This document shows positions 22,851 to 34,571 of a stretch of DNA of 64,000 nucleotides, one piece after another; position 1 is the first letter of the stretch, and each line of letters opens with the position of its first letter. The stretch comes from Lophius americanus (Eukaryota; Chordata; Actinopteri; Lophiiformes; Lophiidae), in the NCBI GenBank assembly GCA_037951165.1, contig JBBDHG010000157.1, positions 1-64,000 of the forward strand. The letters run 5' to 3'. The notes beneath the pieces were generated by a model. It made no database searches. It was given only the letters and a program-made list of their open reading frames with translations, and was not told the DNA's origin. Both the position numbers and the translations under genes were made by a program.

Positions 22851-23075
22851 CGGGGGTTATTATGTCCTAGATCTTTCCTGTTAGCGCCATAACTCAAAAA
22901 CTATTTAATGGCTAGTCTTCAAATTTTGTACCCACTTAGAATTTAGAGCGAGGGAGAGCTGGAGTGATTTGGGGAAAAGCCGGTCGTGCGTTTCCGACAC
23001 TAGGGGGAGCTTTAGCTCCAAAGGTTTTCAGTTGGGTTCAGTTTGGTTGGTTCCATTTCATCCAAATTGGAAAGC
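22851..23075 (+). repeat. Dispersed family, 5' portion
   Basis: CGCCATAACTCAAAAACTATTT, AGAGCTGGAGTGATTTGGGG, CACTAGGGGGAGCTTTAGCTCC and TTTTCAGTTGGG in consensus order. Confidence 0.75.
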
Positions 23076-23384
23076 ATCTTCGTCTTCGGCTGCTTCCATT
23101 CAGGGTCGCCACCTCAGATCACCTGTTTCCATCCATAGTTCTTGGTACCCGACTGGGTAACTGTACCAGTGACTGTGATTTGTTGACGCGGACCAAAAAC
23201 GGTCCGGTTTTGGAATTCAGTTTTGTGTTTCGCGTATGGAATTGGCGTAGGATTTACGCTGGACCCTACCTCTAAATAATCTAAAGCTAATCAGAATACC
23301 TCCCTACTTATCCGGGCCTTGGACCGGCACTAAAGGTACACCGGCCTTGGACCTCTTCATGGCTGGGATTCTACAAAGACGGGT
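23076..23384. other. No gene seen
   Basis: Unique-looking DNA; short frames only. Confidence 0.5.
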
Positions 23385-23470
23385 GGGTGCCTGTACAACG
23401 CAGGGGATTGGGACTCTCCTGGGATACACCCTGGTTGTCGGGGACGACAGCAATGGACCTGTTTTGCAAT
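23385..23470 (+). repeat. Dispersed family, terminal module
   Basis: TGTACAACGCAGGGGATTGG at 23393-23412, followed by GGGGACGACAGCAATGG as in the copy at 44718. Confidence 0.75.
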
Positions 23471-23799
23471 GAGATGGTGACCCGGTCCAGAATGAAACCC
23501 TGAACCGGATACACAGTTCTGGAGAATCCTTTGACGGATGTCCAGGTTTCTGCACATTTCTAAGTGTTTTTGCATTTTCAATCAGAAAAAGCCTCAGCAG
23601 AGGATTTGCGTCCCAACGTTTCACATGAGCCAGCAAATCTCCCGGGGACTATCACGTCTCCACGGCAACCAGGGGGAAAACAAACACGAAATATAGCCGG
23701 GCTTTTTGCGAAGTGTGTGTGTACGAGGCCCCCGTGTGATCCTGGAGACTTGGCAGGGAGAACGGCGTGACTACAAGTGTCTGCGCCGGAGATTAATAA
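23471..23799. other. No gene seen
   Basis: Unique-looking DNA. Confidence 0.5.
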
Positions 23800-23948
23800 G
23801 TCCAATATTTGCATGTGGAAATTGATGAGATTAGTGTTCTGCTGGTGGCGCTGGTTCTATAGACACACTTTGTGATCCTCCCCCCGACCTCCTAGTTTAA
23901 ACACGACGCAGAGTTAGGACAGAATAGAAATGGGGCTTTTGGAGAAAA
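23800..23948 (+). repeat. Local duplication C, copy 1
   Basis: Shares TTGATGAGATTAGTGTTCTG, GTGGCGCTGGT, ACCTCCTAGTTTAAACAC and TTTTGGAGAAAA with copy 2 at 24765-24900. Confidence 0.9.
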
Positions 23949-24364
23949 CCCAAACAAGAAAAAATCGAAGTGTTTATAAATGCAGACCAGAAGGATCCCC
24001 CTCCACCCCCTCCACCCGCTCATCCCTGTTGTCTGTATGAAACCCCTCCATGAGTGAGTCAAGCACCAAATGTGTGAAAAATAAGTTATTTTTTCCTCAT
24101 TTGCGTCACAATCTTGCATCAATCCACTTTTTCTCTTTACATCTGTCACTTTTTCGCGACTTTCTGCTAAAAGGCGATTGATAGAATTCCTCAAACGGTA
24201 TTTTCTCCCCAAGTTCTGCCTGTCTGATGTCAGAACCGACCTCTCAGAGAGAGAACTTCTGTGAGTCATGCTTTATTAACTATTTTTCCAGGGGGGGGGC
24301 GGAATCTGGCCTGAGGCAAACTTGTGTGCAAGAATTCAAAGTTTGCTCAATCTTCACCCCGCTC
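23949..24364. other. No gene seen
   Basis: AT-rich with a TTTGCGTCACAATCTTGCAT patch near 24100. No basis for a functional call. Confidence 0.4.
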
Positions 24365-24402
24365 TTCCTCTTCCTCCTCCTCCTCCTCCTCCTCCTCCTC
24401 TC
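24365..24402. repeat. (TCC)n tract
   Basis: About twelve CTC/TCC units. Confidence 0.92.
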
Positions 24403-24424
24403 CATAGCCTCATCGAGTTACTTC

Positions 24425-24660
24425 AGGTAGGAGTTCGGGTCCGACCCGCTGCGACAGGGTGGGCCGCTCGTCTGCCCTGTGATCAGGGGGTCGGCCCCAT
24501 GATGGAAATGTTAGAAGGTCGACTCCTGTAACAGCAATAACTCCTGTCAGCAGGTCCTTGAGCGAGACACTGGCCCACATTCACCGGGGGCCCAGGAGGC
24601 CCGATACGTAAGCTTATCAGATGCAAGAGTGAGCAATCACTTGATCACTATAACAGTGTG
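24425..24660 (+). mobile_element. SINE-like remnant
   Basis: CCCTGTGATCAGGGGGTCGG, CCCCATGATGG, CTCCTGTCAGCAGGTCCTTG and AGCGAGACACTGG follow the order of fish SINE sequences with a CCTTGAGCAAGACACT block. Confidence 0.55.
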
Positions 24661-24764
24661 AGTCAAACTGGGGTAAAGGGGGTCGGCCCAGTCCTCCCCA
24701 AAAACCAGGCAAAGCGTAAATAAGACCATATTTTAGCCAGATTTTATAAACTAAAGAGTAAAAA

Positions 24765-24900
24765 GTCAAATGTTTGCAGGGGGAACTTGATGAGATTAGT
24801 GTTCTGGTGGTGGCGCTGGTCCCACAGACACGCCGTGGTCCTCCCCCCCACCTCCTAGTTTAAACACCACGCAGAATAGAAATGGGGATTTTGGAGAAAA
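24765..24900 (+). repeat. Local duplication C, copy 2
   Basis: Partner of 23800-23948, about 965 bp away in the same orientation, with an estimated 85% identity by eye. Confidence 0.9.
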
Positions 24901-25494
24901 GAATCCAGTTGGAGGTTAAACAGGAAGGGAACAAACCCAAAATGCACATTATTACAGACAGTAGGGTTTGTCTGTAAATCAGTCTGGTCAGCTTTGGGCC
25001 AATGACGAAACCTCCCGGGGCTTAAGACTGGAAAAAAGCCCCAAGGCCAGTGTGTGGTTATTCGTTTGGTCAATTTAGATTGGCAACATCTGCAAAACTT
25101 AATATAAATAGTGTAATATTGTGCATCATCAAAACGTCCTTCTTTGCAGTGAAAGCAGAGATTTAATCAAGTTTAACACCATAATTATCTCAGTTTGATT
25201 ATTCTGGAATAATTATATGGTTGCTTTTACAAGCAGCTCAACCTATTTGCTGATTCAAACTAATGATTCTAACATAAAAGTCAAACTCAGCATAGATCAA
25301 TAGTGGGCCTGACTGATAGTCATAACTTCATAAATAAGTCCAGAGTCAGAGTCAAAGTGAAACCGTCTGAGACTCATGGCCAAAAAAAGGTCAACGGTGC
25401 AAAAGATGGAGAACGTTGAATGGTGAAACATCTTAAAACAGTGTTATTACATATTATTATTTACCGACTCCTCTCTTATGAATAATGCACACCC
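24901..25494. other. No gene seen
   Basis: AT-rich unique-looking DNA. Confidence 0.5.
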
Positions 25495-25925
25495 AGATGG
25501 CTGGAGGGGCACCTTATCACATCTTTTCTACTAGAGGGGCACCCTAGGGGGCACCTTATCACATCTTTTCTACTAGAGGGGCACCCTAGGGGGCACCTTA
25601 TCACATCTTTTCTACTAGATTGGCGCCCTAGGGGGCACCTTATCACATCTTTTCTACTAGAGTGGCGCCCTAGGGGGCACCTTATCACATATTTTCTACT
25701 AGAGGGGCACCCTAGGGGGCACCTTATCACATCTTTTCTACTAGAGGGGCACCCTAGGGGGCACCTTATCACATCTTTTCTACTGGAGGGGCACCCTAGG
25801 GGGCACATTATCACATATTTTCTACTGGAGGGGCACACTAGGGGGCACCTTATCACATCTTTTCTACTGGAAGGGCACCTTATCACATCTTTTCTACTGG
25901 AGGGGCACCCTAGGTGGCAAATCCT
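25495..25925 (-). repeat. 42-bp minisatellite, ~10 copies
   Basis: Units combine CACATCTTTTCTACTAGAGG, GGCACCCTAGG and GGGCACCTTAT. Units grow more divergent to the right, with decayed relatives to about 26120. The 42-bp period keeps one minus frame open (14-residue repeat CPLGCPSSRKDVIR) across 25476-26213. I see no signal, known domain or splice context, so I treat that 245-codon frame as a by-product. Confidence 0.95.
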
Positions 25926-26894
25926 AGCATCCTTTCCAATGGTGGGGCACCCAAGAGGGTACCTTAACACATATTTTTCTACTCGATCATTTGGAATGGT
26001 ACCCTTTAAAGTAAAAAGATTGTTTTTTTCACACTCTGGATGTGACTTAACGTCATTCTGTCTGCTGGAGGGGCACCATGTTGGGCAATTTGTCACATTT
26101 TTACACCTGGCGATAACAACTCGCAGTTGTTTTTGATCTAATAATCCAAAAAGGGTGAAGCTGTGATTTACCAGATGCACATTCTTCCAAAAATAACCAT
26201 CTGAATGTTTCACTTACTTCGATGTAACACTAAAGGGAACAATGCCGGTGACGTGAAGAATCTATAACCTCATATCTCAGATTATTCTGAAAACACATCC
26301 CCTGCCCCGAGGAACCCTTCCTGGCGGTTGATCTTTCCCACAATGCTCCTCTTTGCGGTGGCTGGTCGTCGTTGGCGGCTGCCCGGATAATATTTAAGGA
26401 CTGTGATCTGGTAACCGGAGGGAGGCGGCCCACACACAGACCTCATTTAGCCTGGGGTGTGTAGACGAAATACTTTCTGTACACAAACACACAGACCCAG
26501 ATTCTGTCCCGGGGAGGAAGGTTAAAGGCCGCCTCCTGGAGCGCCCCGCTGTTGTTTTAACCCTTTTAACGTCAATGAGATAAGGCGATGGCCTGGTAGT
26601 GGTGGTAGTGGTGGTGGGGGGGGGGCTTCTGCGGCAGATTAGTGAGGGATGGTCTACACCCAGATTCCAAGTCTGCATGTGGCAATTTGGGATTTCAAAA
26701 TTGCCGTTCCACTTTGACTGCTGTGTCGCCGGGCAATTTGAGTAAAAGCAGCAGGAGGAAAATAACGGGCATTTATTCCAGCTCTGTTGAATAAAGTGGC
26801 GGCTTCAGGGCGCTCAGCAATTAAGCTTTTACCATTCTCTTCATGATTGTTTGAATGTACGAATTTAGGAGCGGAGCGAAAAAAATGTGTTTTT
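25926..26894. other. Decayed 42-bp units, then no gene seen
   Basis: Degenerate GGGGCACC units at 25940-25960 and 26070-26095. A GT/G-rich patch lies at 26597-26627. The rest is unique-looking. Confidence 0.45.
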
Positions 26895-26913
26895 GTGTGG
26901 GTGTGTGTGTGTG

Positions 26914-26969
<56 letters not shown>
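26895..26969. repeat. (GT)n microsatellite
   Basis: About 37 units with few interruptions. Confidence 0.96.
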
Positions 26970-26973
<4 letters not shown>

Positions 26974-28984
26974 TTTATAACTGAGTTATTACCAGTGTTC
27001 AGGGTGTGAGGTCAGAATATAGGGTTACAACGTCGTGGGGGTCTAAACAGCTGCAGATGCTTGTTTGACACACGAAAAAAAAAAAACACGGATACGGAAT
27101 CTTCCTTCCGGTTTTTGTGAAATGTGTCTTTTTTTCTACAACCATAACGAGACTATTTAGAAAAAAGAGCCTAAAATGTACGTTTTCAGCCCGATTCACA
27201 CTTGCAAATGAGCCTAAGGACCACCGGGTCGTTTGACGGCGTCAGTCTTTCGTATTTCGTTGCATTGTGAACGCAGGGTCACGACGGCCGATGAACAGCC
27301 GTTCCTACAGGGGTGGAAAGCTTGAAATCACTGATGCATCTTTTATATTAAAGTTGCATCCATGAATCTTTACAAAAATCAAAAGTGTCTTCCTCTGTTG
27401 TTCTTGTTCTTCTCATTCTACGGATTTATTCGTTTTTTGTTGGGGTTGTTTTGTTTTCTTAAATCTATTTTTTGATGCGTCACCATGGCGAAGCCAAGAC
27501 ACCAAAAGCTGTTTTTTTTCTCAGTTTGGCTTCTTCTTCTTTTTTTCGTTGCAGCGGCTGCACTCTGTTTTATTCACACAGAAGTAATCACGATGTTTTT
27601 CAGGGCGTCTGGTCTGTGCGGCAGAAAAGGGCGTGGATCACAAGAAGTGATGAAAATAGAAGAAAGTCAACGGAAAAACACAAGAAAAGAATAAAAGCAC
27701 TTATTGAGTCAAACACTGGATGTTCTACACGGATAATATCGCAGACATGCGATAACCTGTAGGATCATAATGGCGCCCGGACCTGCAGGGGAAATATTCA
27801 AAATCAAAGCGTGGGTCGTGACCCCGAGACAGACCGCCTTCATTCTCTCTCACCCCGACTCTGAATGTTTATTTTCTGATAAGAGATGTTTAGTGCCCAA
27901 AAAATAAAACTTAAAAACTCCGGAGAAAACGCTCATCATCATCAGAACCGCCAAGAACCTTTGCTTTTCAATACGCAGGAAATATGCACGAGCAGATGTC
28001 TCCTCTTTTTCCCGTTTAGTTTTTACGTTAAGAGAAAAATAGGCTTTGTTATTTTATTTTATTTGTGTTTGGTTGAATAAAGAGGAATCAGCTTTTTATC
28101 CACTGAAAAGACAATTAAAGAGATAAAAATAAAAATATCGGTCTATCCTGAGGGGCTTGTATGAAATGACTCCGGAATATTTCCTTCTTCTTCTTCTTCA
28201 CGTTATCCAACGCTGGTTCAATTCAGATTTGGGAATAACGCCGACTTTGTTTGACTGTGGAACTTGGAATATTAAGTCCAGTGTGGTTAAGTAATAAAGA
28301 ATAAAAAAAAAAAACTGTGGAAGCAGAAGGAATCATGGGACTTTTTTTTATTTATTCTTTTTCCCACTCTTGGACTGGGATGTGTGAGGAGAAGCCCGAG
28401 GTTTCCACTCCCACATCTGGAGAGTTCTGGGTCGGTTAGTAACAAGCCAAATCTGGAGGATTTAATCAGAACTGCGGTTCCGCTCCTCGGCCCGAATATA
28501 GACAAAACAATCGCCGCGCAACAATTAGCCAAGTTTGAGAGAAACGCTCGGGGGGCTGGATCTGAAGACGTCCTGCAAACAGAGGCGGGGGCAGCAGATG
28601 TGTTTCATGATTGCGCTCAACAACCGTACAACTCCCCGGGAAAGTGAAATTAAACCACATACACTGTAAAAAACAGATAATGAAATAAATGAAGAAAGAA
28701 TGTGGTAGAAATCACTTTCACGCCGGAAAATACTCAGAAACTTAAAAGTAGAAGACCTGATAATCAAAGGGAAAGTACATGAATTCCTTTTTTTAATTGT
28801 TATAATATGTTTGGAAACTCAAAATTTTACAGTGAAATAATAAAAGTTTGGTTAAATTAATAGGAAATGTAACTTACACTAAAGTTACAAAGTCATTCTG
28901 TCCAAAATCAGAGATTCTGATGATTCTTTCAACATTCAGGAAAAAAAAACTTCAGTTCAGTGAACAGTTTTTATATCTGCCAGT
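26970..28984. other. No gene seen (2 kb)
   Basis: Mixed, partly AT-rich DNA. 27205-27262 matches 13736-13790. Short frames at 27472-27762 and 28384-28647 lack recognisable domains, though the latter has fairly coding-like composition. Confidence 0.4.
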
Positions 28985-29068
28985 CAGCCATAACATTAAA
29001 ACCACCCTACTACTTCTAGTGTAGATCCTGCTCTTGCTGCCAAAAGTAACGTCTGATCTGACACCTCT
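28985..29068 (-). mobile_element. Tc1/mariner 3'-end fragment
   Basis: CAGCCATAACATTAAAACCA is the Tc1-like inverted terminus seen at 7706. GTGTAGATCCTGCTCTTGCTGCCAAAA matches the reverse complement of the 3' end of the same family. An AGGGGGAGC copy begins directly after it. Confidence 0.75.
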
Positions 29069-29385
29069 CATATTTTACCCACTAGGGGGAGCTCTTTCTT
29101 TTACGGAAAACACTGTTTCCCTGACATTACTCAAAAACCATTAAAAGGATTATTTTCAAACTTTACACCCTCATAGACCCTAGTATGAGGAAGAACTGGG
29201 TTGATTTGGGTAATGCTCAGTTCTATATTTTCAACACTAGGGGGAGTTTTAAATGCAAAAATTTTCACGATTCATCCGATTTTTCCGAAATATGTTTTCA
29301 TTATATTTTACTTTAAATAACATTTTTCCTCACATTTAATGTGAAACGCAGGGGATTGGGGAATTTCAGGGGAGGACAGTTTAGG
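29069..29385 (+). repeat. Dispersed family copy
   Basis: CACTAGGGGGAGCTC (29082), CATTACTCAAAAACCATT, GAGGAAGAACTGGGTTGAT, ACACTAGGGGGAGTTTTAA (29236) and ACGCAGGGGATTGGGGAATT (29346) appear in order, with compressed 3' modules. Confidence 0.8.
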
Positions 29386-30121
29386 CTTAGTTTACTGTAC
29401 AGAAACAACAGTTGACGTCACGTCTTTTTCTTCACCACCACGTTTTCTATGGTCAGTATATTTTTATATATTTCTTATATATATAGATAAAATAGTACAA
29501 CTTTAAATACTCTTGTTGCGTTTCACAAGCGTTGACTTTCCCTCCACACGCCGCCGTCCTCCGGAGACTTGAGGGTTATTTTGGAGTCCAGTGGCGGCGG
29601 GAGCTCGCGCTTGAATGTGAGTCACTGTTGAAAATATAGAGAAGTCCAGTGTGAGCGCGGGGGTCTCCCTCCGGCCCGGGGGGGGGTGAGTCATAAGCAC
29701 CGGGTTATTCATAAGACCTTCCACTCCAAACTAATAGTTTTTGTCTCGCTGCTGCGTTCTAGACTCCGGGCCATAATTGACTTAAAGGTTCTGTGATGTG
29801 TCATACGCCGGGTCGCCTCAACAGAACTCTATTGATGTTACTTTGTCTTACGGGTCATGTCGTCCTCGATAAGGGCGGGGGAGCTTTTCATAACACGCCA
29901 TTGCCCATCCTGTCGATACATCTTCATCAGCACCAGTAATCAGATGCCAGACGACCCGGGTTAAAGTCTGGGTTCGGACAGAATCAAGGGGGCCGGGTTA
30001 GAACCCGGGACCATGCAGACGGCAGTCTGGAATAGTCCGCGCCGGATAAATATAGCTAGACAGGAAAGCTAACAAAACAGAATGCTGGTTCACATGACGA
30101 AGAGCTGGAGGGAAAGGGATC
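29386..30121. other. No gene seen
   Basis: Unique-looking DNA. Confidence 0.5.
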
Positions 30122-30125
30122 CGTG

Positions 30126-30194
<69 letters not shown>
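30122..30194. repeat. (GT)n microsatellite
   Basis: About 36 units with GC and TT interruptions. Confidence 0.96.
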
Positions 30195-30948
<754 letters not shown>

Positions 30949-31127
30949 GTTCTGGAGTTGATGAAGTCCTCGGTTGATTTCCCTGGGTGGACTGTGAGGA
31001 TTGACCGTTTACCTCTAAACGGTTTCACGGGTCATGTCTTCATCTTTGCTTTGACAGCGAGGTTCAGACCTCCGTTGTTCGTTGCTTGCGGCGGAGCCAG
31101 AATCGGGTTTGTCCATCCAGACGACTG
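30949..31127 (+). repeat. Local duplication B, copy 1
   Basis: Shares GTTGATGAAGTCCTCGG, CCGTTTACCTCTAAA, GGTTTCACG and GGTTTGTCCATCCAGACGA with 34017-34265, which has an extra ~70 bp inside. Confidence 0.9.
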
Positions 31128-31240
31128 AAAACTCCCCCTAGTGAACAAAATATGAACTATTAGAGTAAAACATGATTGATGAAGATGGATCTCCTTGAGT
31201 CGACTCATTCAATCAAAAAAATTGTTAACAGTGGAAATAC
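31128..31240 (-). repeat. Dispersed family fragment
   Basis: AACTCCCCCTAGTGAACAAA, ACTATTAGAGTAAAACATG and GGATCTCCTTGAGTCGACTC match the minus orientation. Confidence 0.7.
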
Positions 31241-31799
31241 TTTTACTCTGGGAAATGTTGCAGGATAAGACAAAACTTTATTGAATCTTTAAAAACAAAC
31301 AAAAAAAAACATAAAATGATACAATAAGAAATAGATGACCTTTTCATGACGACACGTATGACGTTTTCTCCACAACGAGGCGTCCCTCGAGGTAAAGTCT
31401 GGACTCACCTGTGAAGGTGCTCCAATAGAAGGGCGCCGCGGTCCAAAGCAGCTAATTTGCATAGGGAGATTATTTTTCAGCACTCATGTTTACCAGCAAC
31501 CATCGGATGGAAATTAGCTTGAGGCTAGTTTGAAGGGGGGGAAACTGGATCTGCTCTCTGGCTGACTGATTCACTAATGCCGAATAATTCATTAGAAAAA
31601 AACATCGGAAGCAGCTGTTTACTTTCCCCCCGATGAAACCAGTGAAAACATGAAGCCGTTTAGACGAAGATTAGTGCTCAGAATATCAACGCCATCTGCT
31701 CTTTTCCACATCAGCAGGTGAATCCCGCCAAAAGCCCAGAGTCAGCTGATTAGTCCGAGCCCGGTCTCAGAGGGGAGATGAAGGTGAAGGGTATGTCTC
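31241..31799. other. No gene seen
   Basis: Unique-looking DNA. Confidence 0.5.
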
Positions 31800-31900
31800 T
31801 GAAGAATCCCCAATCCCCTGCGTTGTACGACCAATCCCACTGATTATGTCAGTCAAATTTTCATAAAAAATTAATTGGATCAATGGTTGATAAATTATGG
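31800..31900 (-). repeat. Dispersed family terminal module
   Basis: CCCCAATCCCCTGCGTTGTA at 31808-31827, then GGATCAATGGTTGATAAATT. The modules in between are deleted. Confidence 0.7.
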
Positions 31901-33689
31901 TGCCAAAAACTTTTGGAGATGAAGAACCAGCATTAACTTTATGAGCGATTTGTGCTGCAGCATCTCTTCTGTGGGCTCAGACAACACTAACAAGCTTTTT
32001 TTTTTAAAACATATATATATATAAATTCTAAATCAATGTTATTCTGACTTCATCTGACAGTGGACATAATGTTATGGCTCTCTATGGCTAAGACGAAGAA
32101 GCTAAATTCCTCTACTCATAGTTTAATCTTCAAGAACATTGAGATCATCTAATGCAGATTTATTGGGGGGTTTTCTGCAACAGCTGAAAGGAAGTCAGGG
32201 ATGCCGCTTGATTCCGTTATAATTGTGAGCTAAATTATTATTATTTTTTTTTAAAAGCTTCTAACTTAAATCCTCAATCCAACATTTAATCATCTATGAC
32301 TGGCAGGAAATAGGCGTGAACTCTGCCAAACACAGCTGCACTACATTAAGAAACAGTTTCATACATTTTAATGCTAATTTCTTTTATCAGTTATCATTGA
32401 AAGGGTCTTAATCTCCATCATATTTTCCGTTCTCTACCTGTTTTTATGCTCAATTTTTTTTATTATTTGACCTTAACATTAATACTATACCTTCATTTTC
32501 AGAATAATGCCGTATTTTCGGAAAAAAAAAAATGACTTTGTGCATTTAGTGTCTTTGTTGTTGTTTTGTATGGAAGGTTTGGTTGAGAAAGCACTCCTTC
32601 TCAGACATATACGCAACATAATTAAGACCCGCCCAGCTGAATTAAGACCCGCCTACTACGTAGCTATACGCAGACCTGTGGACCAATGGGAACAGCCAGA
32701 GGCTGCAGTTTAATTTTGCGCTTTTATTCTGCTCACCCTGAACGTTAGCGTTCACTTTAGCAGTTAAACTGTTTTTAAAATGAGAGATAAAGGCTTCCAG
32801 GTTCAGTCTGAATGTTTATTTCCTCAAAAGTAGGTGGGAAAATAAATAGCGCTTGGTCCGTTAGCTTTTTGCTAACGAACTATAGGACTTCCATACACAT
32901 GCTAACGGAACTAGCATTGATGGCGCGACTAGAATCCAACAACAAACAAGTACGTACAAATAAATTATTAAACTTTATATATATTTGTCTGTTAATGAAA
33001 TGCCTCCCCACATACACACAGAGCCTCCAAATGTTATTTATTTTGATATATGAAATCGAGTAAGTGTAAGATATTTGTTTGGAGTTTTTATTCATTCACA
33101 AACGGAATTTATTTTGGTATGTAAATAGTTATTTATTTGTTTTTGTTTATTCACTTTGAAAGAAGATATTTAGAGTAATTATTCATTGGAAAATTCTTTA
33201 ATTTATTTTCATTTGTTGACAGTAATTTATGTAAACCTAAGATAGTAGACGGTTATTCATTTGATATAAGTTTATTATTATTTAGGCCCAACTCCGCTAG
33301 TAAATTATCAACCTGTGGGAAAACACTGAAAAGTATTTATTATCTAAAACAACACCAAAATAATATTTTCCACTTTTCAACCTGGCATTTATAAAAAAAC
33401 ATTGCTGCTTATTGAAGATTGGGATGTTTTAGAAAAGAAAGAAATATAATTTGACCGATAGAATCGACGGATGAAAAGTTAAATAATGCTAACAGTAATT
33501 AAAGTACAAGAATGTATTTGCCTCCATTAGTATTACTGGGGTGGGGGGTCTCCAGTCTAACTGGGCCTACAGCTGTTGCAGAAGAATCGATGTCACTCAA
33601 CATTCTTTTCCCTGTGAGAAAAATCTTTGCTGGCACTGAAAGTGGAATAAATGAACTCTCAGCTTTGACAAATTATGGCTTTCTTCCCA
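31901..33689. other. No gene seen (1.8 kb)
   Basis: AT-rich, unique-looking DNA. A Tc1-like TAATGTTATGGCT occurs at about 32067 without other support. Confidence 0.45.
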
Positions 33690-33960
33690 GAAATAATGAA
33701 GCGTCGTTGTCAAACGTAGAGAGGACCGTCATTTTATCCTACAGCTTGTACATGCCTTATCGGATTCGCTCGCATGATAACTAGATGACGGGGAATTAAG
33801 ATAATTAACGAGACAAAGTAAACATCTGATGGCGCTAAAATTAATCCGTTTGATGACAGTGATTGAAATGACCCACAATCCAGAATGTACCTGAATAATA
33901 GAGCGTTGATTGGACGTCATCACGAAGCTCCTTGGAGGCGTCGCAGTCTAAACACAATCA
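33690..33960 (+). repeat. Local duplication A, copy 1
   Basis: A 271-bp block, about 90% identical by eye to 34313-34571. It contains GGGGAATTAAGATAATTAAC and AAATTAATCCGTTTGATGAC, rich in TAATT core motifs. Confidence 0.93.
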
Positions 33961-34016
33961 AAACAGCAAAACAGTTAATGAAGTTCTGGAGTTGATGAAG
34001 ATCTGGAGTTGATGAG

Positions 34017-34265
34017 GTTCTGGAGTTGATGAAGTCCTCGGGTGACTTCCCTGGGCGGACTGTGAAGATTCACCGTTTACCTCTAAATGGTTTCACGAGT
34101 CATGTCCTCCTGTTTGCTTTGACAGTGCAGTTTAGCGCTCTGTTGTTTTTTTTGTGCTAAATAATAGGTTTTATCCCCCATTTTCCAAAACCCGTAGATT
34201 ATCCAGCAACAACGTGAAAATGCTAAGATCCAGCGCCAGAATCTGGTTTGTCCCTCCAGACGATT
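34017..34265 (+). repeat. Local duplication B, copy 2
   Basis: Sandwiched between the two A copies. It carries an extra internal stretch (34150-34235) relative to 30949-31127. Confidence 0.88.
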
Positions 34266-34312
34266 GTATAAACATGGAATCAGTATGAATAAAATTAAAT
34301 GTATGTAAGTAA

Positions 34313-34571
34313 GAAATAATGAAGCGTCGTTGTCAAACGTAGAGAAGATCGTCATTTTATCCCACAGCTTGTTCATGCCTTATCGGATTGTCTCCTGTTA
34401 CAAGTAAATGACGGGGAATTAAGATAATTAACGAGACAAAGTAAACATCTGAGGACGCTTAAATTAATCCATTTGATGACAGTGATTGAAATTACCCACA
34501 ATCCAGAATGTACCTGAATAATAGAGCGTTGATTAGACGTCATCACGACGCTCGCAGTCTAAACACAATCA
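34313..34571 (+). repeat. Local duplication A, copy 2
   Basis: Partner of 33690-33960, 623 bp downstream in the same orientation. Differs by substitutions and a ~12-bp deletion near its end. Confidence 0.93.

Noticed and set aside
32060..32085. A Tc1 terminus at TAATGTTATGGCT
   Set aside because: Only 13 bp match and neighbouring sequence does not resemble Tc1.
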